DNA of 11,296 nucleotides from Deltaproteobacteria bacterium (lineage in GTDB: Bacteria; Desulfobacterota; Desulfobacteria; C00003060), in assembly GCA_030667105.1 (NCBI GenBank), contig DAOUWN010000039.1, positions 1 through 11,296 on the forward strand. Direction: 5' to 3'. A model generated the notes under the pieces. The model was not told the DNA's origin and made no database searches. It was given only the letters and a program-made list of their open reading frames with translations. How positions within the stretch are numbered: the first letter of the stretch is position 1; each line of letters begins with the position of its first letter. Below, piece after piece: positions 1 to 6,978 of the stretch. A program made the translations under genes and the position numbers.

Positions 1-1049
1 AGCCTGTAGACATAAGCCAGAACCTCAGCCACCGCTTGAAATAAAGCAGAAGGTATTTCACTGCCAATCTCAACCATTCTGTAAAGATCTTGAGCCAATC
101 CCTTGTTCTCAACGATAGGTATGTCATGCTCTTTAGCCAGCGCCTTAATCCTTTCGGCTACCAGTTCCGATCCTTTGGCTACAACCTCCGGCGCGTTCAT
201 GACAGCACGGTCATACCTAATGGCCAGAGCGAGACGGACCGGGTTTGTCACCACGACGTCGGCCTTGGGCACTTCCTGCATCATACGTCTTCTCGCCATC
301 TCCAGTTGAATCCTTCTGATCCTTGATTTGATGAGCGGATCACCTTCGCTCCGCTTGAATTCTTCTTTGACCTCATGCTTGGTCATTTTCAATTGCTGTT
401 CAAACTGCCATTTCTGAAAGGCATAGTCGAGGACAGCCAGAAAGACCATAACCACACAAACCCGGAGAAAGATTTTCAAGATGACCTTTAAGATATATAA
501 GGCGATCGCCGCGACGCTCATCCCTCCAAGGTCCAGAAACCGGTCCATCTCTCCTTTAACTGTCCAGTAGGCGATGACACCAACTATCGCAAGCTTTGCC
601 ACGGACTTAAACAGCTCCATAAAGGATTGTTTGGAAAAGAGCCGTTTCAACCCCTTGAGGGGACTTAGCTTGGAAAACTTCGGAATAACCGGCTCAAAGG
701 TAAACATCACACCCACCTGAAGGAGATTCGATAACGCAGCAACTATGACCCCGGCTGCCATCACCGGGGCCACTATTATGATAAAGCTTTGCACGACATC
801 CTGGGTAAGAACCAAAAATCCCGATAAGCCCAAAGTGGGCTGCGAGACCATGGAAAAGCTTTTTTGCATCACGGACCTTATGTGACCGTACATAAAGGAG
901 CCAAACAGATAAAGCGTTGAAAGCCCGGCCAAGAGCACAGCCACGGAGCTTACCTCACGGCTTTTTGCAACCTGTCCTTTTTTTCTTGCGTCAGACCGCT
1001 TCTTGCCGGTCGGTTTTTCGGTTTTGTCCTGGAAATCCCCTTCTGCCAA
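1..1049 (-). CDS. flhB: FlhB, flagellar type III export gate protein (3' end beyond window)
   Basis: FlhB is the inner-membrane switch protein of the flagellar export gate, changing substrate class from hook to filament after its own cleavage. The frame is open from a TTG at 1049 to the window edge (349 codons). It begins MAEGDFQDKTEKPTGKKR, the usual FlhB N terminus, followed by four membrane segments (about residues 34-54, 78-112, 148-166 and 180-210). The linker motif KHEVKEEFKRSEGDP (224-238) and the C-terminal stretch AVAEVLAYVYR are classic FlhB. TTG is chosen because it lies 3 bases after the fliR stop, has GAGGGTG about 7 bases upstream, and the homology starts there. Oddity: the cleavage motif NPTH is NPVR at residues 269-272 (bases 234-245). 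The scissile Asn-Pro pair is kept. Only a short tail should be missing off the left edge. Confidence 0.97.
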   Translation of the reverse strand, partial: MAEGDFQDKTEKPTGKKRSDARKKGQVAKSREVSSVAVLLAGLSTLYLFGSFMYGHIRSVMQKSFSMVSQPTLGLSGFLVLTQDVVQSFIIIVAPVMAAGVIVAALSNLLQVGVMFTFEPVIPKFSKLSPLKGLKRLFSKQSFMELFKSVAKLAIVGVIAYWTVKGEMDRFLDLGGMSVAAIALYILKVILKIFLRVCVVMVFLAVLDYAFQKWQFEQQLKMTKHEVKEEFKRSEGDPLIKSRIRRIQLEMARRRMMQEVPKADVVVTNPVRLALAIRYDRAVMNAPEVVAKGSELVAERIKALAKEHDIPIVENKGLAQDLYRMVEIGSEIPSALFQAVAEVLAYVYR

Positions 1050-1052
1050 TGC

Positions 1053-1835
1053 TTACACCCTCATCAAATTCATTACGACCCTCAACACGCCTTCAAATTC
1101 CACAAGATACCGTTTCATGAAGCAAAGAAGGACCTCCAATGAAAGGCCAAAAAAGAACAGCCCAACAACTATCTTTACCGGGAAGGCAACAATAAGGATG
1201 TTCATCTGTGGCGACACCCTGGCAATGATTCCAAATGAAGCGCTTGTCAAAAGCAGCGCAGTAATGGCCGGAGCGCCCACTTTAATGGACATCGCAAACA
1301 TATCCGCTGAAACCTCTAACATCCTGCCAAAGAGCCCATCATGCAAACCCAATGACCCCACCTCGACGATAGAAAAACTCTCAACCAGCGACTTCAGTAA
1401 AATATGGTGGCCATCCAGGAGCAGAAAAAACAAAATAGCAACCCAGTAACCTAACATGGCCAAAATAGAACCCTGTGCCCCTGACTCGGGATCAAGAACG
1501 TTAGCAATAGCAAATCCCATTTGAAAACCGATGAGCTGCGCCCCTAACTGGACCCCGGCAAAAAATAATCGCAGGATCAAACCAACAACAAGCCCAAAAA
1601 CCAACTCAGAAAGGATAAGCCTTACGACGGCCAGCAGGCCTTCCGGAAACAGGTTTGGATCCGGACGAACGACCGGAAAGAGGACGATGCTGATCAGCAA
1701 GGCAAGCCCTGCCTTGACAGCGTTTGGCAGCACCCGCCCTCCAAAAATGGGCAACATAAACAATACAACACTGATCCGGATCAGAATCAGAACAAATGAT
1801 TTGAACTGCTCAGGTGAAAGGCCCAGAAGGTCCAT
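1053..1835 (-). CDS. fliR: FliR, flagellar export gate membrane protein
   Basis: FliR (260 residues, normal for the family) assembles with FliP and FliQ into the helical export gate in the MS ring. It is strongly hydrophobic, with about six membrane segments. Family signatures visible are GFQMGFAIANVLDPESG near residues 103-119 and IIARVSPQMNILIVAFPVKI near 203-222. The ATG at 1835 starts MDLLGLSPEQF, a typical FliR N terminus. It follows fliQ after 26 bases and is followed by flhB after 3 bases, so it is part of the fliOPQR-flhB run. The start codon sits in an array of TGGAATAA-like octamers (see separate feature) instead of behind a strong classical ribosome binding site. Confidence 0.97.
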   Translation of the reverse strand: MDLLGLSPEQFKSFVLILIRISVVLFMLPIFGGRVLPNAVKAGLALLISIVLFPVVRPDPNLFPEGLLAVVRLILSELVFGLVVGLILRLFFAGVQLGAQLIGFQMGFAIANVLDPESGAQGSILAMLGYWVAILFFLLLDGHHILLKSLVESFSIVEVGSLGLHDGLFGRMLEVSADMFAMSIKVGAPAITALLLTSASFGIIARVSPQMNILIVAFPVKIVVGLFFFGLSLEVLLCFMKRYLVEFEGVLRVVMNLMRV

Positions 1836-1836
1836 T

Positions 1837-1860
1837 ATGCCACCATTCCATTATTCCACT
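1837..1860 (-). repeat. TGGAATAA-type octamer repeat in the fliQ-fliR gap
   Basis: On the minus strand the fliQ-fliR gap reads TGGAATAA, TGGAATGG, TGGCATAA, directly followed by TGG of the fliR start (ATGGAC). These are three degenerate 8-base units. The fliR ATG is formed across the junction of the last unit and the coding sequence. A small frame ATG-GTG-GCA-TAA overlaps the fliR start as TAATG. A closely similar array sits at the start of the maf gene (9857-9873); the two places share the 14-mer TGGAATAATGGAAT. Confidence 0.6.
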
Positions 1861-1861
1861 G

Positions 1862-2131
1862 TCATCTAATATATGTCGGTATTTGTGTGATACAGTTTTG
1901 TCCGAACTCGATCAGTTGCTGTAGCATCCAGTTAGAGAAAAACAGGAGGCCCAAAAGCACAACCAGTATTTTGGGAACAAACGTCAAAGTCATTTCCTGG
2001 ATCTGTGTGACAGCCTGAAAGATGCTTACCGCCAACCCCACGATAAGCCCAAGGCCCAGCATCGGCATTGCAACCAGAATCGTCACCTTGATAGCTTCTT
2101 GAGTAAATCCGACAACAAATTCCGGAGTCAT
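1862..2131 (-). CDS. fliQ: FliQ, flagellar export gate membrane protein
   Basis: FliQ (89 residues, the usual size) is the small two-helix subunit wrapped around FliP/FliR in the export gate. The N terminus MTPEFVVGFTQEAIKV, the first membrane hairpin (about residues 16-38), the cytoplasmic turn SIFQAVTQIQEMTLTFVPK and the second helix (about 53-70) are all typical. The ATG at 2131 lies one base after the fliP stop (TGATATG) with GAGGGGG just upstream, so the two genes are translationally coupled. No anomalies. Confidence 0.97.
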   Translation of the reverse strand: MTPEFVVGFTQEAIKVTILVAMPMLGLGLIVGLAVSIFQAVTQIQEMTLTFVPKILVVLLGLLFFSNWMLQQLIEFGQNCITQIPTYIR

Positions 2132-2132
2132 A

Positions 2133-2924
2133 TCACCCCCTCACAAAACTCTTAACCAGAGAACCCACAATCAAGTGCCACCCGTCCATCAAAACGAATA
2201 GAATGAGTTTAAACGGCATGGATATCATTATCGGTGGCAGCATCATCATCCCCATTGAAAGAAGAACACTCGCGATTACCATATCAATGATCAAGAATGG
2301 CACATAAAGAAAAAACCCAATGATAAAGGCTGTCTTAAGTTCACTCACAACAAAGGCGGGTATCAAAACAGAAGAAGGAATATCTTGCGGCGTGTTTGGT
2401 TTGTCCAACTTAGCCATATTGACAAACAGCGCCAGGTCCTTTTCTCGCGTTTGCCTGAACATAAACCGGCGGACCGGCGCCATGGCCGCATCGAACGCCT
2501 CAGCTTGCGATATCTCTTCATTCATATACGGCTTGATAGCTTTGTCGTTAACCTGTTGCCACACCGGCATCATGATGAAAAAAGTCAGAAACAAGGCGAG
2601 GCCGATCATGACTTGGTTTGGCGGCATCTGGTGAGTGCCCAATGCTTGTCTTAAAAACGAAAAGGCCACAGCCAGCCTTGTGAACGAAGTCATTAGAATC
2701 AAAATAGCCGGCGCCAATGAAAGCACGGTGAGCAATGCAACAACCTGAAGCAACACAGAGACCTGTTCCGGGTTTTCTGCCTGTCCAATGCCCACCTGGA
2801 GTGTTGGAAGCGGAATAGACGCACAAAAGGCGATAGCAGGAATCATCAGCAATAGTGCAAAATAAAAAATGAAAACTGTGTGTCGGTTCACTTTGCGTTT
2901 CTTATTTTGCATCTTCCAATCCAT
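2133..2924 (-). CDS. fliP: FliP, flagellar export gate membrane protein
   Basis: FliP (263 residues) forms the pentameric core of the export gate. It starts with a basic segment followed by a hydrophobic stretch ending near IAFCASIPLP (about residues 17-40), consistent with the cleavable signal peptide typical of FliP. Conserved blocks are LTVLSLAPAILILMTSFTR (about 65-83), LGTHQMPPNQVMIGLALFLT (about 95-114), a periplasmic loop ending DIPSSVLIPAFVVSELKTAF, and the C-terminal MMMLPPIMISMPFKLILFVL with DGWHL. The ATG at 2924 lies one base after the fliO stop (TAGGATG), indicating coupling. A second in-frame ATG four codons later is possible. Confidence 0.97.
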   Translation of the reverse strand: MDWKMQNKKRKVNRHTVFIFYFALLLMIPAIAFCASIPLPTLQVGIGQAENPEQVSVLLQVVALLTVLSLAPAILILMTSFTRLAVAFSFLRQALGTHQMPPNQVMIGLALFLTFFIMMPVWQQVNDKAIKPYMNEEISQAEAFDAAMAPVRRFMFRQTREKDLALFVNMAKLDKPNTPQDIPSSVLIPAFVVSELKTAFIIGFFLYVPFLIIDMVIASVLLSMGMMMLPPIMISMPFKLILFVLMDGWHLIVGSLVKSFVRG

Positions 2925-2925
2925 C

Positions 2926-3369
2926 CTATCTCTCAGTTGATCTGCCTTTGCCTTTGAGGGACGACGTCAGCAGTTTCTCGAAAAGACCACGGCCCGCCTG
3001 AAGGGGTTTTACCCCTTCAATCCTCTCCAGGGCCTCTGATTTTGCAATTTTGGCCAGACAAGTTATGTTTTCAGGAGTGATGCCGATCACAAGCTTCTCA
3101 CCTGCCACGTCAATCAAGGCAATTCGCTCTTTCGGAGTAACATGATAGGACGACAGCATCTTGATGAGCTGTCCTTGCCCTGAACCATTTCTAAAATACA
3201 GAAATCGCTTCATAAGAAAGAGAACAAGTATCAAGACTCCGATAACAATACACAACATGGCCAGTGTCTTGAGCCCGGCCCCCCAGAGGTCAGGTTGAAT
3301 CATCTGCGATGTTTCTCTTAACCCGTCCAAGTGATTTAATTCCTTACCTTGTATGAAATCGCGTGGCAA
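2926..3369 (-). CDS. fliO: FliO, flagellar export gate assembly factor
   Basis: FliO is a small bitopic membrane protein that helps assemble the FliP ring. One membrane segment (about residues 34-53, TLAMLCIVIGVLILVLFLMK) is followed by a cytoplasmic FliO domain with the pattern YHVTPKERIALIDVAGEKLVIGITPENITCLAKI, in which ERIALIDVAG..LVIGIT is the family signature. Position between fliN and fliP supports the call. The start is uncertain. The longest frame begins with TTG at 3369, 6 bases after the fliN stop, but its GGA is too close to act well. TTG at 3330 has AAGGA about 10 bases upstream, and ATG at 3303 has AAGAG upstream. Any of the three leaves the membrane segment and domain intact. 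Confidence 0.88.
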   Translation of the reverse strand: MPRDFIQGKELNHLDGLRETSQMIQPDLWGAGLKTLAMLCIVIGVLILVLFLMKRFLYFRNGSGQGQLIKMLSSYHVTPKERIALIDVAGEKLVIGITPENITCLAKIAKSEALERIEGVKPLQAGRGLFEKLLTSSLKGKGRSTER

Positions 3370-3375
3370 TTCCGT

Positions 3376-3786
3376 CTATGCCAGTGTCTTGACTCTCTCA
3401 ATGGGACTAATGATATCAGTCAGCCTTATGCCAAACTTCTCATTGACAACTACTACCTCGCCACGTGCGAATAACTTGCGATTCACATAGATATCCATTG
3501 GCTCGTCGGCAAGCTTTGTCAACTCGACAATTGAACCTTGTCCCAACCGGAGCAAATCATTGACAAGCATCTGCGTTCGGCCCAATTCAACCGAGACCTC
3601 CAGCGGAATGTCGAGGATAAAGTCCAACCCCCTGCCTGCGTCGATAGCATCCGTTCCCCTCTGTGGGTTGGCAGCTTCAGCCGTCTCCAGAGAAGTATCT
3701 GGGCTGCTCTCATCCTTTTGCTCCTCCATTGTTGAATCGTTTCCAGATCCAACGCTACCAACATCGTCTTGCGACATATCGGACAT
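3376..3786 (-). CDS. fliN: FliN, flagellar switch (C-ring) protein
   Basis: FliN forms the lower part of the C-ring with FliM, and binds export substrates via FliH. The protein (136 residues) has an acidic, low-complexity N terminus (about 1-48) followed by the SpoA-type FliN domain: LDFILDIPLEVSVELGRT, VNDLLRLGQGSIVEL, and VNRKLFARGEVVVVNEKFGIRLTDII, all strongly conserved. The ATG at 3786 has a very good ribosome binding site, AAGGAG, about 6 bases upstream. It is separated from the end of fliM by 27 bases. Its own strong initiation signal means it can be translated even though the preceding fliM frame is interrupted. Confidence 0.97.
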   Translation of the reverse strand: MSDMSQDDVGSVGSGNDSTMEEQKDESSPDTSLETAEAANPQRGTDAIDAGRGLDFILDIPLEVSVELGRTQMLVNDLLRLGQGSIVELTKLADEPMDIYVNRKLFARGEVVVVNEKFGIRLTDIISPIERVKTLA

Positions 3787-3813
3787 AGGCCACTCCTTAA
3801 AATTTGTCAGATA

Positions 3814-4797
3814 TTATATCTCACCCATTACGTTCAGTTTCTCTATCCTAATAGCCCGATTGGCCCTCATGATACCCGGACGCCCTTCAAGTTTCGGAAC
3901 ACCTTGAACCCTGCCAATCAGGTGTTGGGTTGCATATTGCTCAAACTGAATCACATCGCCAACCTTGAGATCAAGCAGCCTCTCTGCCGTGATTTTCGCT
4001 GTGCCCAGCTCGACAACCACATCGACCGTCGTCTCCCGAATCCTCTCGTGCAGGCGCCTTTCCCATTTCGCATCTATATTCACCTGATCGCCCTGCAGGC
4101 CTCCACAGAACTTGTCACGAATTGGCTCGATAGTGGAATATGGGATGCACACACTCATATTTCCCCCTATCCCCTCGATATCGATATTGAAGCGATTCAC
4201 TATAACCAGGTCGCCGGGCATCACTATCGTGGCAAACTCTGGATTGACCTCTTAACGCACATACGTCATTTTAACCTTAAAAATGCGCTACCACGCTGCG
4301 GCGAGAGCCTCCAGGCAGACCCTGACGGCTTTCCGAATCATCGCGTTCTCTATGGGTGTGAAGTCCCGCCCTTCAATCTTCACCTGTTCTGTCCCTTTGC
4401 CGCCAAAATAGCATTCAATCAGACTAAAAACCAAACGACCGTCAAAGACAACGAGGCCCTGTCCCACGAGAGGGTCAACTCGAAAGATGTGGAGACTTGT
4501 AGGGACAGGCAGGGAAAGACGATAATCTTCGAACTTGACCATATCAACCGGCTCTGCCTCAATATCTAGGGTTTTCCGGATCATGGCAGAAAGGTCGGCC
4601 CTGAAATTCGTGGCGAATCGCTCCGTAACCATCCCAAAACTCGGCATTCGGTTACGGAACATCTGTTCCTGACGAGTAAAATCATATGCGATGACACCAT
4701 CTTCAGACTCAGGGCTATCCGGTTCAGTCTCAATCTGGCCACTTGAGACCCCCTTTAGTAAGCTATCGACTTCTTCCTGTGATAAAACGTTTGACAT
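3814..4797 (-). pseudogene. fliM: FliM, flagellar switch protein, interrupted by two in-frame stops
   Basis: FliM is the C-ring protein that binds phospho-CheY and links FliG to FliN. From ATG 4797 (GGAG upstream) to TAA 3814 there are 327 codons before the final stop, the normal FliM length, all in one frame with no indel. The CheY-binding peptide LSQEEVDSLL (residues 5-14), the middle CheC-like domain with FGGKG near 131-135, and a C-terminal SpoA domain (ELGTAKITAERLLDLKVGDVI) are recognisable. Codon 170 is TAG (4290-4288) and codon 182 is TAA (4254-4252). The 11 residues between them, RIFKVKMTYVR, and the following EVNPEF align without gap to the family block W-K-x-I...YVRSEMN. Translation as written would give a 169-residue fragment (4288-4797) and, if re-initiated at GTG 4224 or ATG 4221, a 136- or 135-residue C-terminal fragment (3814-4224). 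Genuine decay, assembly error and a functional split gene remain possible. Confidence 0.85.
4252..4290 (-). other. Double nonsense site within fliM
   Basis: Minus-strand codons 170 to 182 of fliM read TAG, eleven sense codons (RIFKVKMTYVR), TAA. In the family the first position is commonly Lys or Glu, and the second commonly Ser or Thr. TAG is one base from AAG (Lys) and TAA is one base from TCA (Ser), so two single substitutions would explain both. TAG ends at least flgE, maf, motA, both motB genes, fliN and fliO here, so it is an ordinary stop in this genome. Confidence 0.9.
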
Positions 4798-4816
4798 GAG
4801 TCACTCCACCACCCCT

Positions 4817-5335
4817 TTACTGCACGACAAACTCCGTAAAGTACAGTGTCAGGATAGCGCCCCCTTTTAGAGTTTGATTGATCCGGGCAATCAACTCACT
4901 TCGGAGCTGAATCTTTCCACCCGGCGTACTGACATCATCAAAGGACTTGCTTGCCAGCAGCAAGAGAATTGCGTCCCTTAACTGAGAGTCACGTTTTGCA
5001 AGCTCTTGTTCGAGAGCTTCACTGTCAACCTCGAGATCGAGTCTTGTCTTAAGATATCGCTTGCCCTGCTGACCGATTAAATTAACAATAAAAGGCTTCA
5101 TTTCATAAATGATCCTGACCGCGGATGAGCTTTCAGCGGTTTCCGCGCGCGCTTTAATCGCCTTGCCGTCCTGTGCCGAGAATCTTTCAGCCAAAAAGAA
5201 TTTCCATCCTGCAAAGCCGCCTCCGGCCAATAGGACTAGTGCGACTCCTATAACAATGAACTTCTTGGAGGAGCCTTTCTGCCCCCCCTCTGCATCTTCA
5301 CCTTCATCAACCGACTGGTTTTCTTCTTCTGCCAT
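4817..5335 (-). CDS. fliL: FliL, flagellar stator-associated basal body protein
   Basis: FliL (172 residues) is a bitopic inner-membrane protein that surrounds the MotA/MotB stator and supports torque. An acidic cytoplasmic tail (1-23) is followed by one membrane helix (about 25-48, KFIVIGVALVLLAGGGFAGW) and a periplasmic stomatin-like domain. The domain contains the family pattern PFIVNLIGQQGKRYLKTRLDLEV, the conserved RDAILLLLASKSFDDVSTPGGK and the terminal LTLYFTEFVVQ. ATG 5335 has AAAGGGG upstream. The gene follows motB by 42 bases and precedes fliM by 19 bases, the usual place for fliL. Confidence 0.97.
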   Translation of the reverse strand: MAEEENQSVDEGEDAEGGQKGSSKKFIVIGVALVLLAGGGFAGWKFFLAERFSAQDGKAIKARAETAESSSAVRIIYEMKPFIVNLIGQQGKRYLKTRLDLEVDSEALEQELAKRDSQLRDAILLLLASKSFDDVSTPGGKIQLRSELIARINQTLKGGAILTLYFTEFVVQ

Positions 5336-5377
5336 GTTGCGCCCCTTTCAGTCATGATCCCCGCAGGCCGGACTTGG

Positions 5378-6169
5378 CTATATCGTCTTTAGGATAATCT
5401 CCACTCTCCTGTTTTTCTCGCGTCCCTGTCTTGTGCTGTTGGAAAATAGCGGTCTCAAATCGCCGTATCCTCCAACGGCAAGTCGTTTGGGAGGAAGGCC
5501 TCTATCTTGCACAAAATACCTGTGAACGTTCAATGCTCGATAAAGGGAAAGCTCCCAGTTCGAACGGTAGCGCTCGCTGCGCATTGGAATATTGTCTGCA
5601 TGCCCCATAATGAGCACCTCGTTGGAAACGCCACCGAGCAATTTAGCAATTGTATCGAGTAACGGAAATATGGCTGGTTTGATCTCAGCCGCACCGGAAT
5701 CAAACAGTACATTTGCCATAATTGTAATGACAACGCCCCGTTCATCTTCTGAGACATCCATAACACTGCTCAAGCCTCCAAGGCCTTCACCGGTTTCCCG
5801 GTCACGGCCTACGCCAAGGAGGTCTTCCAGCGTCTCCAGGCTGCCGACTTCTGTTCCATGGCGCTTTGCTAACAACTCGTCCAGCCGATTATTTAGAGCG
5901 CTAAGCATTGACAACAGGTCACCGCATTTTGAAGAAACAATTTCATCTTGCTCTTTAATGGGCTTTATCGCCGCCAAATCAGAAAACTCCATAACACCAA
6001 GGCCACTCTCAAAAACACTAAAGAAGGAGCGCAGGGTCTTCGTGTCCATGGATGACATGGTCAGAAGCATCACAAAGAACGTTAACAAGAGCATCAGCAG
6101 GTCCCCGAAGGTGACCATCCACATGGTGGTATCTGGCTTGACATCATTTTCGTTGTTGTTTTTCCCCAT
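5378..6169 (-). CDS. motB: MotB, stator peptidoglycan-binding and ion-channel subunit
   Basis: MotB anchors the stator to peptidoglycan and carries the ion-binding aspartate of the channel. The 263-residue protein has one membrane helix with the motif WMVTFGDLLMLLLTFFVMLL (residues 17-36), in which Asp23 is the essential ion-binding residue. A variable periplasmic linker (about 45-145) leads to an OmpA-like domain (about 150-262) with VLFDSGAAEIKP, GHADNIP, NWELSLYRALNV and GGYGDLRP...NRRVEIIL, the peptidoglycan-binding pattern. ATG 6169 follows the MotB-like paralogue by 11 bases with GGGCAGGGC upstream. This is the only one of the two MotB-type proteins here with the channel aspartate, so it is the probable working partner of MotA. 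Confidence 0.95.
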   Translation of the reverse strand: MGKNNNENDVKPDTTMWMVTFGDLLMLLLTFFVMLLTMSSMDTKTLRSFFSVFESGLGVMEFSDLAAIKPIKEQDEIVSSKCGDLLSMLSALNNRLDELLAKRHGTEVGSLETLEDLLGVGRDRETGEGLGGLSSVMDVSEDERGVVITIMANVLFDSGAAEIKPAIFPLLDTIAKLLGGVSNEVLIMGHADNIPMRSERYRSNWELSLYRALNVHRYFVQDRGLPPKRLAVGGYGDLRPLFSNSTRQGREKNRRVEIILKTI

Positions 6170-6180
6170 GCCCTGCCCGC

Positions 6181-6966
6181 CTAATCAAAGATGTTAAACA
6201 CAAATCGCTTGAAAACGACGAATCCGGATTGGCCCTTCTGAATAATCTCTTTGAGCTTTCCAGTTGAACTGTGCGCCAGGATAATATCAACCCTGCTGTT
6301 TTGCGCCCTTGTCTGTCTTGTCTCGTTGCTTGCAACCGGTCTATGCTCTCCGCAGCCATAGGCTGTCAGGCGTGACGGAAGGACATTGCCAACGACCACA
6401 AAAAACTTTAAGACCTCAAGTGCCCTCAGAGATGAAAGCTGCCAGTTGGAACTTACGGATTTCTCATCCGGAGGTCTGCTGTCCGTATGCCCGGTGATCT
6501 CAACAGGGTATCTTTCCTCATTGATGATCTTACAAAGTCTCTTCAGAAAACCGTAGCCTGCCGGCTTGATTTTGTAGCTTGCTTCGTCGAAAAGCACCCG
6601 GCCCTGTATACTGATTACCTCCCCCTTCGGCATTGTTCGTGTTGCGACAGATCCGGTGCTTGACTTGCCCGGTTCAGGTATCTCCATGGACTCTGTGTGA
6701 CGCGAAGCCATGGGGACCTGGATTGCGGAAATCAGTCTCACCTCTCCCTCCTTAGAAGCAGAGAGCCCGCCCGGCAAAATCCCAAAGCTTCCTATCAATG
6801 AACCCAATGCCGCAAGGGTCTTCCTCTCATCAACAACGGCAATCGAATTAAGCACGATAAAAAATGCCAGGAGAATAATAAAGAGGCTGACAGTCATGAC
6901 CCTTATACCAGCCTGGCTGGGACCGTCCTCAGATTGACTTTTTTTCCGTTTTATTTCACCTGACAT
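6181..6966 (-). CDS. MotB-like protein with OmpA domain, lacking the channel aspartate
   Basis: This MotB paralogue (about 261 residues) has a basic N terminus, one membrane helix and an OmpA-like peptidoglycan-binding domain. The domain contains VLFDEASYKIKP, GHTDSRPPDEK, NWQLSSLRALEVLKFF and YGCGEHRP...NSRVDIIL, followed by an extra C-terminal tail of about 30 residues. The helix MTVSLFIILLAFFIVLNS aligns without gap with that of the neighbouring MotB, but Ser27 (codon AGC) stands where the ion-binding Asp belongs, and there is no acidic residue in the helix. ATG 6966 is preferred: GGGAT lies about 10 bases upstream. A TTG three codons earlier (6975) has its GGG too close. It is 12 bases after motA. 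It may be a structural or regulatory stator component, or form mixed dimers with MotB; its role is unknown to me. Confidence 0.9.
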   Translation of the reverse strand: MSGEIKRKKSQSEDGPSQAGIRVMTVSLFIILLAFFIVLNSIAVVDERKTLAALGSLIGSFGILPGGLSASKEGEVRLISAIQVPMASRHTESMEIPEPGKSSTGSVATRTMPKGEVISIQGRVLFDEASYKIKPAGYGFLKRLCKIINEERYPVEITGHTDSRPPDEKSVSSNWQLSSLRALEVLKFFVVVGNVLPSRLTAYGCGEHRPVASNETRQTRAQNSRVDIILAHSSTGKLKEIIQKGQSGFVVFKRFVFNIFD

Positions 6967-6978
6967 TTGACTCAATCC

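Noticed and set aside
1003..1449. Plus-strand open frame of 148 codons opposite fliR/flhB
   Set aside because: Entirely antisense to FliR and the FlhB N terminus, with no recognisable domain.
4252..4290. Pyrrolysine or other recoding at the fliM TAG
   Set aside because: The second stop is TAA, which pyrrolysine does not explain, and TAG is the normal terminator of at least seven genes here. No recoding signal is evident.
4252..4290. Frameshift as the cause of the split fliM
   Set aside because: The frame is the same before, between and after the stops, and the family alignment has no gap, so substitutions and not indels are responsible.
3769..4569. Plus-strand open frame of 266 codons opposite fliM and the fliN start
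   Set aside because: It runs antisense to the clearly homologous FliM/FliN coding sequence, resembles no protein I know, and has no operon context. Long antisense frames often arise opposite real genes.
5592..6197. Plus-strand open frame of 201 codons opposite motB
   Set aside because: Antisense shadow of the well-supported MotB gene. Its Ser/Pro/Arg-rich composition is typical of shadows.
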